The notes under the pieces: model-generated | What the model saw: only the letters and a program-made list of their open reading frames with translations | What the model was told of the DNA's origin: nothing | Databases searched by the model: none | Part shown: piece by piece, positions 23,255-33,642 of the stretch | Numbering within the stretch: position 1 is the first letter of the stretch | How the letters are laid out: every line of letters starts with the position of its first letter | Assembly (NCBI GenBank): GCA_034509495.1 | Contig: CM067518.1 | Location: forward strand, 8,641,642-8,705,641 | Source: Acestrorhynchus altus | Taxonomy: Eukaryota; Chordata; Actinopteri; Characiformes; Acestrorhynchidae | Reading direction: 5' to 3' | Length of the DNA stretch: 64,000 bases | Made by a program: the position numbers and the translations under genes

Positions 23255-23748
23255 CCTAAGGAGAGAACCAGAAGGTAACATAAGTATGGGAGCATCCTGA
23301 AACATTGGCATCTAACCGCTCCACTGCCACAAACCTGAGTGATCGCGTGAAGGAGTCTGTACCTAATCTAAGACATTAATGACCAAATAATACACTGAAC
23401 AAGTAAGTTTTCAGCCTAGACTTGAAGTTTGAGACTGTGTCTGAGTCCCAAACATCTGGAAGGTTATTCCAGAGCTGGGGGGCTTTGTGAGAAAAGGCTC
23501 TTTCTGCTGAAGCCTTTTGAATTCTGGGAACTAATAGGAAGCCTGCACCCTGTGATCTGAGTGATTGTGGTGGCTTATACATTGTGGCTCCTATTAAATT
23601 AAATCTTGTAAGTATTCAGGAGCAAGCCAGTGTAGGGCTTTATATGTAAGTAAAAAAAAATGTATAATCAACATGGAATTTAACCAGAACCCAGTGCAGT
23701 GCTGATAGTATTGGACTGATGTGGTCAAATTTTCTAGTTTTAGTTAGG
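23255..23748 (-). other. Inverted internal segment of the L2 element
   Basis: Read on the minus strand this segment gives LTKTRKFDHISPILSALHW at its far end, then KASAERAFSHKAPQLWNNLP and SNFKSRLKTYLFSV, then a stop. This is the L2 C-terminal coding region that is missing from the sense strand. Sense coding breaks off at NAAARVL and the inverted piece begins LTKTRK, so the two are consecutive in the family ORF. The edges are CCTAA (23255-23259) and TTAGG (23744-23748), the same five bases inverted. Confidence 0.8.
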
Positions 23749-24515
23749 CTGTTATAGTCAGAGTCACTCGCCACACTCTGGTAATGTTTACATTTTCTAT
23801 TCTCTTTTTAAACATCAAACTAATTCATCTGTGTACCATTTCTGAGTTATGATGACACACCAGCCTGAACTGATTAGGTCTTAACCTCAAGCTCTTCTGT
23901 CCCCTCTGAGAAGAACCCCAAGCTCCCCTGATACATCTCCACTTTGGCTTTCCATCTTCCGGCTACTGGACCTGCACTAGTTTCCTACCCTGCCATGGAC
24001 TAGCTGCTCACCCACCATCACCAACTGTGTAGAAATGTACTGTTACTATTATGTCCACCAGCAAACTAACATTACGTCAGTATACCCGAGTATTAGAACA
24101 GAGGTATAGGGGTCCAGTGTCCCCTTACTGTGTATAAGTAGTTTGAACAGAGGAGGATGGGTCCTCCCCCTTGTGAGCCTGGTTCTTCCCAAGGTCTGTT
24201 CCTCCAGCTCTGAGGGAGTTTTTCCTTGCCACTGTCACCCTCTGGCTTGCTCTCTAGGGGATCTGTGTTCCTGTGTTGTCTACCTTTTTTTTCTTGATTT
24301 CTGTGAAGCTGCTCTGTGACAACTTCAGTTGTGAAGAGCGCTATACAAATAAATGTTGATTTGGTTTAATTTGATTTGATTTGAAGTATGATGTGTGGAG
24401 GTCACATTTAGCCTGTATAAGTGTAGCATGTGTTCCTGTGAAATGACTTGGTGATACTTTGAAGTTTTAGTATGATTGTGGGTGGTACATGGTCTAAAAA
24501 GTTTGAGAACCACTG

Positions 24516-24523
24516 TGTTAAGG
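24516..24523. repeat. hAT target-site duplication, right
   Basis: TGTTAAGG, identical to 21835-21842, directly follows GTTTGAGAACCACTG. Confidence 0.9.
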
Positions 24524-24529
24524 CATCTT

Positions 24530-25135
24530 TTGTTTGTAGATTTTTTTTTACAATGTAACACCTACTTTACTTCATCAAACGTGTTCCTGATTTGAGTATA
24601 TGTTCTGACTTTTCTGAACATGGAAATAATTCTGCATTCATCTAAATTTGCCATTAAACAAAGAGGCCACAGCTAGTTATATCATCTGCCCAGTTACGTT
24701 TGAGGCAATATAAATGGAGGGATTATGTGAGGAAGGTTCCTTCCTGAAAGGTTTTTGCTTATTTTTAATGTACATTTCAGTCCCATCTTCATTGCTTAAT
24801 TCTAAATTCATTGTTGTGATATATTGCGGCAAATTACAAAAAAATGTGTCACTGTCCAGCTACTTATGGATGTGGACTTATGTACTACTTTGACACTAGC
24901 TTCTCTCAAAATAACCTTGCAATCCCAAGGCGAAGAACAAAACTGTAGTCTGATTGTCAAAACAGAGTTGGGCACCTACGCTATACTGTAGAGTACAACA
25001 TAAGGCTTGAGTCTATGCTGTGGTGTACACCAATGTCCCAGTCAAGTAACTTGCACTGTTAGCATCTGTCATTGTCAAACTGCTCATACACTCACACTGC
25101 AGAACTCATACAGTAATTAAATTCAGTGCAAGCTA
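24530..25135. other. Unassigned AT-rich sequence
   Basis: No gene or recognised repeat. Confidence 0.45.
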
Positions 25136-25139
25136 AGTG

Positions 25140-26095
25140 CAGCATCTGTGAACAATTAGCCATTATCTCCTCTAAACACACAATGGCTGCATTGATGACA
25201 AGTTAAAAATGATATAAAGGTGAGAGTGTGGAGGAAATATAGCTCCTTGAAATGGCCACATCTAATGCTGTCAGCATCATCAAAAGAAGAGCGAGAGGGC
25301 AGCTCGTGGCCCATCTGTCCGTCTGTCAGACGCCATGTGTCAGCCTCATCATAAGCCAGCTTTACTCACATCGTCGTGCCAACTGAGTGACCAGCGAAAC
25401 AGCTGCATGTGTATTTATATATCTCCTTTCACAATAATGAGATGCTCTCCAAGTGTCTTGTAAGATGCATTTTGAGTTGGAGCCAGTGTTAAAGCTCATC
25501 ATCTGGTTGAAATATTCTCTTCCACAGCTCTCGGGCTGAGAGACATATTGACAGGTGTAGAGCTCTTCTGAGTGTCATCTTAGGAAGAAACATATGGGAT
25601 GTCAACGGATGGGGGGCTGGGAGACAATAGCACAACTATAGCTGCTCATTTCAGGTGACAGTTGGTGGGGATGGACCAACTTTTCTCTGAGAAGAAGTGA
25701 GGAGTGAGTTTCAACTGACAAGTGCACCTGCTAAATGAACTTTGTGAATGTGAAAATGGCCATAATATTTCATAGTTAATCGTCAAGAGGATGAAAACAA
25801 TAACAAGAAGACTGTCTCCCTTGAGAACAGTGTGTTTCTCAGCTATAGAGCCAGAATAGGCTGGTCTGGCCATGATGAAGGAGTGTGTGATTCTCGGGAG
25901 ATGGAGGATTTGATTATGTCAACCTTCCAAAAAGGAGAACCTAATGACCCACCAGCTGTCTCTTGGACAGCGCTGGCAATGGCCTGTCCTCCAAATGGCT
26001 CATGAACAGTGATTAAGAGACACTTACAAAGAAGCTTATTTCTGTAAGAGGCACACATTTCTTCAATATGGACAGCATGTACAGAGTATGGGAGG
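25140..26095. other. Candidate conserved non-coding block A
   Basis: About 950 bp of complex, repeat-free sequence, less AT-rich than its neighbours. Motifs include AACAATTAGCCATTATCTCC, GTCAGACGCCATGTGTCAGC, CATCATAAGCCAGCTTTACT, ATAGTTAATCGTCAAGAGG and GAACAGTGATTAAGAG. Frames of 71-75 codons on the minus strand have no domain. The texture (long complex sequence with TAAT/ATTA cores between TE-rich stretches) fits a cis-regulatory element, but this is inference. Confidence 0.3.
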
Positions 26096-26766
26096 CTCGG
26101 CTATATAACAAAACTCAAGCATTAAATTGATAAACATGTATTCTAACACTGATTACAGGAAATAAGCTTAATAATAAGCTTACTTTATATATAAAGAACA
26201 TTTAAAATACTAGATCAGTAAATGTATAACACAGGAAAATTATTAAATAAAACACAACAAAAGTAGTCAAATAATGAAAGTAGTAAAAGCACAAATGACA
26301 CAAAAAAGATGAAATAAATCATGCAGAAAATACAACAGTCAAATTTAAAGCTGTATGCTGGACATGAAGGGATAGCATTTACATTTGATTACATTTGTTA
26401 CCTTTTATATTTGGTGATTTACTTTCTATAATAACAAAAAAAAAACATTTGTGAAAATGATATCACTTTAGATGTGTAGCCATACCTGATGTATAACCAT
26501 TGCCATATGAAGATAGTACAACCCATGGCCTTTTGTGGTCTTAGCTCTACTATGCTCTGATACTCACTGTATTGGGTTGAGCAATGGCCTCACAGCATGT
26601 ATGAGGTTAGTGGAGTCTTTTGTCTGCTTCTCCAGGAGGCACTTTTACACTTTTTACAGTAGATTTGGCTCAGTTAAAGTCAAATATGGTGCAGTAGTGC
26701 AGAAGGTCAGGCACAATGCACATGATGGCCAGAACCTTTCTGCAACACTTGTTTTATAGTAGAAGC

Positions 26767-26767
<1 letters not shown>

Positions 26768-26804
<37 letters not shown>
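26768..26804. repeat. (CA)n microsatellite
   Basis: About 18 CA units. Confidence 0.96.
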
Positions 26805-26807
<3 letters not shown>

Positions 26808-27512
26808 CAAAAGCCAAAAGCAGTTTTTGTTTGTCTTGCACTCAAATTACAAATGTTTGTGTATTGCTTAAAAATCAGAGGTAAAATTGTATTCTAACTT
26901 ATGGTTGAACTAAAGAACTACCTCTATGATCCAAGGATCGTGAGGGTTGTGCTGCTTGCCATTAGGAGCCAGAGGGAGAAATTGGATTGCTCTATTAAAA
27001 ACTCAGTTAATCTGTCATTCATGGCAATGGCTGCAGGCAACTTTAGCCACACCTGTTGTGGAGAATGTGGCTTTTAGGCTATAAGACATGGGATAAGTTG
27101 TTACAAATAAAATGAACTACACTTCAGACCACTTTCAGCTTGCTATTGCCCGTTGTGTTACATACTGAAATTTCACACATATGGATTTCACATCAATCAG
27201 TTCTCCAGTGTATTGGAGTAATGTCAGTCATACTACCAATGTATTAAATGTACAGACTGTAGTATCTAACGCTAACACCAGAAAGATCTATTGTTTAGAG
27301 TTTAAAGAAAGTCAGTGTTTGAGGGACACCTAATAAAAAGTAAGAGACTATTCTACAATTTGTGAGCAGCCTCAGAAAAAAAAAAAAAAACTTCTCTGTC
27401 CCTTTAACTGGAACTGTAATGTACACTGAGTGTACAGTAAACCAAGGGTAGAATAGTCTCTGCTAAAAAGTGGAGCAATTGGAAATCAGAGGCAAATGAT
27501 CTCTCTGTCTGC
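26805..27512. other. Unassigned sequence
   Basis: Nothing recognised except a 15-base A run near 27377-27391. Confidence 0.45.
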
Positions 27513-27513
27513 T

Positions 27514-27940
27514 TGTCATGTCTGTCTCTTGTCAGTCCTGTCTCTCCTGTCAGTTTCCCCCATGTGCTCCTTAGCACATGGTTAGTGTTTGTTTTGTCAT
27601 AGTCTCCTCCCTCTTCCTCCCATTCCCACCTGTGTCTCATTTGTGACCCTGCCCCTTCCTATTCATTTGTTTCAGGTGTGTCCAATTGTTGTGTTGTATT
27701 TGAGACCCTTGTCCCATCCTGTCTGTCAGTCCACTGCAAATTTTATCAGTGGTTCTTTGGTTTCCTTTGGTTACTGGTTTACTTTGTTAGTGTTTACTAC
27801 GTTCCGTTTTAGTTTCAGTCAGCCCTGTAGCTCGTATTGGTTAGTGTATTCAGTTTGATTTGTGCTTCGTGTTTTTCATTATACCTTCAATCCCTGTGTT
27901 TGCCTCCACACCTTATTGCTGCAAAACAAGATACATTTTA
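27514..27940 (+). mobile_element. Solo-LTR-like repeat containing a perfect hairpin
   Basis: A T/C-rich block starts TGTCATGTCTGTCTC. It contains CTGTCTCTCCTGTCAG, CCCACCTGTGTCTCATTTG and TTGTATTTGAGACCC, and ends CCTTCAATCCCTGTGTTTGC then CTCCACACCTTATTGCTGC. It resembles fish Gypsy-type LTRs and is laid out like the minus-strand block at 12090-12525. A 9-bp perfect stem, CCATGTGCT and AGCACATGG, with a CCTT loop sits at 27560-27581. No internal retroelement genes are present. Confidence 0.4.
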
Positions 27941-27944
27941 TTTA

Positions 27945-28200
27945 ACAAAGAAATAAATGTAGTCAAGACTTAATGAGTAAATAATCTAATTCCACTACAG
28001 CAAAAAAATCTGTTCTCCTATGTATCAGTTAAAAAGTTTCAGATGATATGAAAACTGCAGACTTCAATGCAAATCTTCATTGTTATAACATTTTTCTAAC
28101 AAACGCAATGGCTCCATACACTTAGTGAGAATGTTTGACATCATGAGACATAGGAATGATTCAAGTTTATAAGGGTGGGCCTTAAAGCTGTACTTGACTG
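27945..28200. other. Unassigned sequence
   Basis: Nothing recognised. Confidence 0.4.
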
Positions 28201-28209
28201 GCTATGTAA

Positions 28210-28640
28210 GGTTGTCTTTCTTTCCATTCTGATGTGTTGGTAGCATCCTTTGCAAGTTAAATATGCCTGTGAGATGAGTTTGTGCAGCTGAAAAAAATTT
28301 AAGAGGGATCACATTGCATGGCTCCATGAAGCAGGATGGTCTTATCCACATACTGCACACCATACCAGTCATACATATATCACAATAGCATGCTGTTGAT
28401 GACAATGGATAGAAGAAGACAGACACCAGTGACATGAAGGATTTGGGAGACATATACAAATTACAGAGTGGATTGTCTGATATGTGTAGAGTGACCCAAC
28501 ACCCATGATTGCAGACATTAAGTGAGCACTCCATGAGTCATTCTGGACTGTCCTGGAGTTAGTCAGCATGACAGTGGGTCATCTTCAGCGATGAGTCCCA
28601 TTTTTGTGTTGGTGGAGATGACCAACAAATCTGAATGTGA
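28210..28640 (+). mobile_element. Tc1/mariner transposase fragment of a divergent lineage
   Basis: Near 28575-28622 the plus strand reads VIFSDESHFCVGGDDQ, the first-Asp motif of a DDE transposase (the F-S-D-E-S-R-F form, different from the WSDETK form of the other Tc1 copies here). Upstream, GGATCACATTGCATGGCTCC and ATGAAGCAGGATGGTCTTAT is a shifted RDRIAWLHEAGWSY-like helix-turn-helix stretch. Most of the linker between them is shortened. No inverted repeats were identified, and nothing after the first Asp region remains. Confidence 0.6.
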
Positions 28641-28644
28641 TGAT

Positions 28645-29040
28645 TTATTCCTTGTTTGCATTACATAAACTGCAAAGTTTAGTTATATTAGTTGCTTAGT
28701 TGTATTATCTCCATTTCACATATTGTTAAAACGAAGATCAAATGTCCATATGAATAAATATAAAAAAAAATACAAAGGCTTTCATGGTATGTTCCTAATT
28801 TCACACATACCAATAGAATAAGACACTCTGGAGCAGATGCACATGAACTGAGTAACTGAGTTGACTATGCCTAGCATGGGCTCTAGAATGGGCTAGATGT
28901 GATTAAAATCCTCCCTGCACTGGGTTTTGGAGCAGTGGAACTGGAGTGATTGACCTTCATGCATTACAATTGACCTGCTATTTATGGTCAGTTTTAATAA
29001 GTTAAATAACCAGAGTGAACAGAGGAGACTGATTTATGAT
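28645..29040. other. Unassigned AT-rich sequence
   Basis: Nothing recognised. Confidence 0.4.
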
Positions 29041-29045
29041 TTAGA

Positions 29046-29115
<70 letters not shown>
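29046..29115. repeat. Compound (CT)n(CA)n microsatellite
   Basis: About 9 CT units joined to about 25 CA units. Confidence 0.96.
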
Positions 29116-29117
<2 letters not shown>

Positions 29118-29669
29118 ACTGTGCCCTCTCAAAAGTTGACACAAGCACTGACCACTGTTTGAGAAGCTGATAAATTAGATGACACCCGTATTTGCCAAGA
29201 TTAACTTAGGCCATAAAGGCATACTCATTTCCAAAAAATAAAACAGGACAAGGCAGAAACAATAAAAGATCCTTAGATGTCAATCAGGATTGAAGAAGGA
29301 GTATGTAGCTGAAAAGGCCAAGCTGTAACTATGTTTGAGAAGTGGTAATCATCAGGTCAGTGGTCTCTGACTCCTTCCCTCGGTGATCCTTAACTGAACT
29401 GTCAGTGTTTTGTCATGCAGTTTACACCGAGTCAAAACTTTTCTGGCCATAGTTTTTGTCATTTTGTTCAACAATAAGATGCATAGTGGTCTCCATCCTT
29501 TTTTGATCATAAAATCTATGGCATATACAGGTTCATTAGTGGTCATATTTAGACACTGTTGTTTGTATCTGCTGGTTGCAAAGTCTAACTGTTTTTCACA
29601 CAAGTGGTTTCATGGCACAGCCCAACCCCATTCAAAATCCAGCTGTACTTTTGTCTTCTAGACACATAC

Positions 29670-30055
29670 AGACACAAACATATACACTTACATAAATGAA
29701 TGAAATAAATGGAAAAAGGTAGACAAAAAGTGTTGCTGATTGGATCAGAAAACAGCCACTGCAACTTTAGATGAAGGGAAATGCCTACCTTGGGAATGGG
29801 GTGAGCTCTGTGTATAACCCCAGTTGTTAGGTGCAGGATTTTGCCATCTTCCTGTATTATTTCAATGCATTTGCACTGTATCAGTGTCATCAATCACTGG
29901 TGTCAGCAATGGGTGCAACTTAAAATAACTGAATGCAATCAGTCACAAACATTTGAACATATATTGTATGTAACAAACTAAGTATAGCCCTGACTAGTCG
30001 CCCAGTTCCTGCTGCAGAAAAACATCCCCACAGTGTGATGTTACCACCACCATGC
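29670..30055 (+). repeat. Duplicated chimeric segment, copy 1
   Basis: This aligns with 31870-32195. The best part (29810-30055) is roughly 95% identical by eye: TGCAGGATTTTGCCATCTTC, CTGTATTATTTCAATGCATT, CACTGGTGTCAGCAATGG and AACAAACTAAGTATAGCCCT. At about 29988 both copies switch at the same base from unknown sequence into Tc1 sequence (CCCAGTTCCTGCTGCAGAAA). Confidence 0.85.
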
Positions 30056-30700
30056 TTGGCATTGGCTAGGTGTGCCTGACTTCCTCCAGACATGATGCAT
30101 GGCATTCAGTCCAAAAATTCAATATTTTTATTTTTTTTTAGGGGGGGGGGGGTTATGGTCTGAGAGTTCTTTAGGTGCCCTTTGGCAAACTCCAGACAGG
30201 CTGTCATGTGCCGTTTACTAAGAAGAGGCTTCCGTCTGGCCTCTCTACTGTACAGGTCTGATTGGTCAGCTCCCTGACAAAGGCCCTCCTACCAAAATCA
30301 CTCAGGTTGACTGGGTGGCCAGATCTAGGAAGAATCTTGGTGGTTCCAGACTCCTTCTATTTATGGATGATTGAGGCCACTGTGCTCATTGAAACCTTCA
30401 ATGCATCATAATTTTTTTCAGTACCCTTCCCCAGATCTGTCTCAATACAATCCTGTCTCAATAGTCTACAAATAATTCAAAAATAGACTTCATGGCTTGG
30501 TGTGTGTCTGACATGCACTGTCTAGTATGGGACCTTATATAAACATGTGTGTGCATTTCCAAATCATGTCCAATCTTCTGAATAGTTATCTACATGTTAT
30601 TTGTTGTGTTTTTATTTTTAATAATTTGCAAAAATTGCAAACAAATTCTTCCCTCAAAGTAGGTTATTGTGTGCAGAATACTGATGGAAAAATGAATGTA
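29988..30700 (-). mobile_element. Tc1-like transposon, DTSsa-type, truncated
   Basis: Antisense transposase on the plus strand: CATCCCCACAGTGTGATG, TTACCACCACCATGCTTGGC and GAGGCTTCCGTCTGGCC. The minus-strand frame includes KHGGGNITLWGCFSAAGTG. The region antisense to the N-terminal half continues with GGTGGTTCCAGACTCCTTC, CTGTGCTCATTGAAACC, CCCTTCCCCAGATCTGTC and GTATGGGACCTTATATAAAC. The C-terminal third (with the catalytic Glu) and its left terminal repeat are missing, cut at the chimeric junction. A run of about 11 G lies at 30143-30153. Confidence 0.82.
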
Positions 30701-30703
30701 ATC

Positions 30704-30717
30704 ACACACACACACAA

Positions 30718-30772
<55 letters not shown>
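30704..30772. repeat. (CA)n microsatellite, interrupted
   Basis: CA repeats with two AAACA interruptions, directly after the Tc1 remnant. Confidence 0.95.
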
Positions 30773-30773
<1 letters not shown>

Positions 30774-30799
30774 CAATAACAACAACATAATACATGTTA

Positions 30800-31865
30800 G
30801 ATTGAAAACATTCATTTGTTTGTCAAGAAGCAGAGGAGGTTATGAAGTCTCGAGACTGTTGCTGTTGTCACAGGGGTCTCTACATGATTTTCAGCAGACA
30901 ACTGGCTTCATGGCCCAGCAGTCAATAGCATTAATAAGGACCCTGGGCAGTGTGATGATGTGAGCACTGTCTGTTCTGCAGGACTGACCAGGGGGAAGAG
31001 CAAAGTTACTCTCACTAAACAACCTGCAGTCAACCGCCATCTGGACTCTCACTTACTAACAGATACCATCATAGCATTATCCATCAGTCCACATAATTCC
31101 ATCAAATTTCATCAACAGATTCATTTTAATCTGACACTAATGACTGTGGTGGACTGTACCCATGTACCCTGGAAAACATGGTTCTGAACATGGTTCTATT
31201 TTGAGGAGAAATATTCTCTATATAAGGCTGTAAAAAATCAATATTACATTAGGAAAGATAAAACGTGATAAATTGTCCTCTTTATTCAGGAGTTTTCAAT
31301 GGCAATGCTTAGTTTATACTTTAAATTATTTTTTTGGCTAGAAAAGCAATTTATTTTTTCCCTTTGCACTGGAACCTCTTTTATAAAATGGATATAATAT
31401 GACATGCTACATATTGTACACACTATTGCCCACATTGTTAAAAATCAATGCTTACTGAACTACACCACACAAAAAGTGTAACCTGGTATTCAAAGCAATG
31501 TTATGTTATGTTTAACCCTTAGGAGTCTTGAGGTCCTGTTCTATATTTACATATAACTTAATTTATTCCAACACCTCCAAACTAAACGAAACTAAAAGCA
31601 GACACTTTTTTTCCATACAACATGAAGATGTAATGCCAGCTCCATCCCATTTTGGATCACATTCACTATGCTATCTCCAATTCTATTTGGCCTTCCGACG
31701 TCAGACATTTAAACCCGTACTTTCAACCCAAGTGTACAGTTGTTCAACATTACATGTTCAACGTGACTTTTTTAAGAAGCCATAGTTTGGTCACATTTAT
31801 GTGAAAAAAATAGGAAGGATTAAGTGTGTATGTATTCTGATTACTGTCTGAATTGAACATATTGG
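30800..31865. other. Unassigned sequence
   Basis: No gene. The stretch 30820-31060 is complex and repeat-free (AAGTCTCGAGACTGTTGC, CAGTCAACCGCCATCTGG), the rest AT-rich. Confidence 0.4.
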
Positions 31866-31869
31866 AAAA

Positions 31870-32195
31870 AAATATTTACATACACACACTTAAATAAATG
31901 AATAAAATAAATAGAAATAGGCCGACATAAAGTGTGGGGTGGCCTGTGTGTATAACCCCAGGTGTTAGGTGCAGGATTTTGCCATCTTCCTGTATTATTT
32001 CAATGCATTTGCACTGTATCAGTGTCATCAATCACTGGTGTCAGCAATGGATGCAAATTAAAATAACTGAATACATTCAGTCACAAACATTTGAACATAT
32101 ATTCTATGTAACAAACTAAGTATAGCCCTGACTATTCACCCAGTTCCTGCTGCAGAAAAACATCCCCACAGCGTGATGCTACTACCACCATAATT
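31870..32195 (+). repeat. Duplicated chimeric segment, copy 2
   Basis: Second copy of the 29670-30055 segment, with about 60 bp missing after AAAGTGT. It contains the same junction into Tc1 sequence and then stops after CATCCCCACAGCGTGATG and CTACTACCACCAT, where AT-rich sequence follows. Confidence 0.85.
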
Positions 32196-32199
32196 TGAT

Positions 32200-33115
32200 T
32201 TTAATTTGTTGTGCAATATGTTAAAAAATTTCACCCTGCATTTTCAGAGGTATGAGGGTCCATGTGTGGGGACATGGGGAAAGTCCATATGTGTGGCTGT
32301 ATACGTTTGTGCGTCTAAATTTTGTTAGGAATAGTTTTTATTCTTTCACATTGAGAAACAACCATCAATCAATGCTCAATGCGTTCAAAATTTTTATACT
32401 GTCAATCCTGGTCCTGGTGACCTTCTATCCATGGTTCAGAACACCTGTGAATCATCTTTACATATCACTTCATATATCACAATGACATATATTTTCTAAA
32501 GTTATTTAAATATAAGCATATAAAAAGATCTTCTTTCAAATTGGTGGCCATGTGTCCCACGTGGTTTGGTTTTAAAAAGTATTACTCCTTTTCATTGAAG
32601 GGCCTCTGAGCAGTACCCTTTGTACACCCCTGGTTAGTAAAATTTCACAGATACAATAAAACCTAATAAAAGTAATTAGTTCTGGATCACAAGCACCACT
32701 TCAATTCATCCCAAAGGCAGTGAATGGAGATATTGTGGTTCCACTGTTCTTCAGACCAGTGCTGAAAGAATGTTTGGCATTGGGGATGGGGAACCTAATC
32801 TTCTGAATGGCTGATCTAGAGCATCCTATTCCATTGGCACTGTTTTTCTATTAAGATTATAATTCCAGTGTGTGAAACTCTAACAACACCAAGTCCTGAC
32901 ACCAAGTGCCAGCAATATTTTCAGATGAATTTTGAATTAGAATACAAAATGTTTAATAAATTGCAATACTGTAATATTTCAGCAACTGACTTACAAGTGC
33001 ACTCTCAGTAATTCATTATATTTAAAATTCACAGCACGATAAAGCAAATTTAAATAAAATTAAATCAAAACAAGTTTGTCTTGTAAATTGACTGTTCATG
33101 AAGTCTTTTTTTCAC
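32200..33115. other. Unassigned AT-rich sequence
   Basis: No coding region or recognised repeat. Confidence 0.45.
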
Positions 33116-33119
33116 AAAG

Positions 33120-33597
33120 TTGATAAGATGCACAGTTGGTGGTTTAGTTGGCCAAGGTCACCATGGGCACATATTATCAAGTAGTATACAAATCACATGG
33201 AGGGTATGGTCATTGAAGTGGTTGTGGGCAAGACAGAGAGGAGAGAAATAAATGCAAACAGCAACAGCACGTCAAATTGCCAAAGCATTTCCAATTTCAT
33301 GCCCTAGTCATCCAGTAGCGCCGCAATCAACAGCCTCAGCGTAAATAAAGAGGCAGCAGTCTCATAAGTCATTCCCTGGGTAGCAAGTGAATGGGAGTGT
33401 AACGTGTCGAAACAACATCCAGGCTTGATTATCAAAGCTGTGAGACAAGCGAAAAAGGGGGGAAGGGGTAGCCAATCCCACTCATATGCCTTAACAAACC
33501 ATTCAAAGTCAACCGCCTCTGCATCCGTACATTGGCAATATCATTTCACGGTACTCAAGCAATTTGAACACATCTTCTGCCCCTCCCCATCTGCCAA

Positions 33598-33642
<45 letters not shown>

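Larger units (their letters stand above)
22490..24384 (+). mobile_element. L2/Maui-type LINE, 5'-truncated, rearranged
   Basis: The sense reverse transcriptase starts just upstream of the PQG box, here GILEGFILGPLLFTLYLLPL (22550-22612). It continues with LNFHCNADDNQLYISAKPD, where the catalytic YADD is NADD. A 230-bp foreign piece follows (22850-23080), then AFITSRLDYCNALLSG with a stop and LQLVQNAAARVL (23140-23256). The next about 494 bp are inverted. Sense orientation resumes for the 3' UTR (from about 23749), ending in GCGCTATACAAATAAATG and a GATTT-type tail at 24384. Sitting inside a hAT with intact target duplications, it is younger than that hAT. Confidence 0.88.
21843..24515. mobile_element. 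hAT-type element with a nested L2 LINE
   Basis: The left end is CAGTAACTGTCAAACTGG. The right end, read inward, is CAGTGGTTCTCAAACTTT, the common CAGTGGTTCTCAAAC terminus of hAT elements. A perfect 8-bp duplication (TGTTAAGG) flanks the whole 2,673-bp interval, as expected for hAT. The hAT-derived sequence is only about 640 bp at the left (21843-22485) and 130 bp at the right (24385-24515). I see no transposase, so this was a non-autonomous copy. The middle is a 5'-truncated L2 inserted later. Confidence 0.85.

Noticed and set aside
23376..23582. Minus-strand 68-codon frame as a separate gene
   Set aside because: It is the inverted C-terminal part of the surrounding L2 element.
28202..28569. 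Minus-strand frames of 110 and 66 codons
   Set aside because: They oppose the plus-strand mariner fragment and have no family features.
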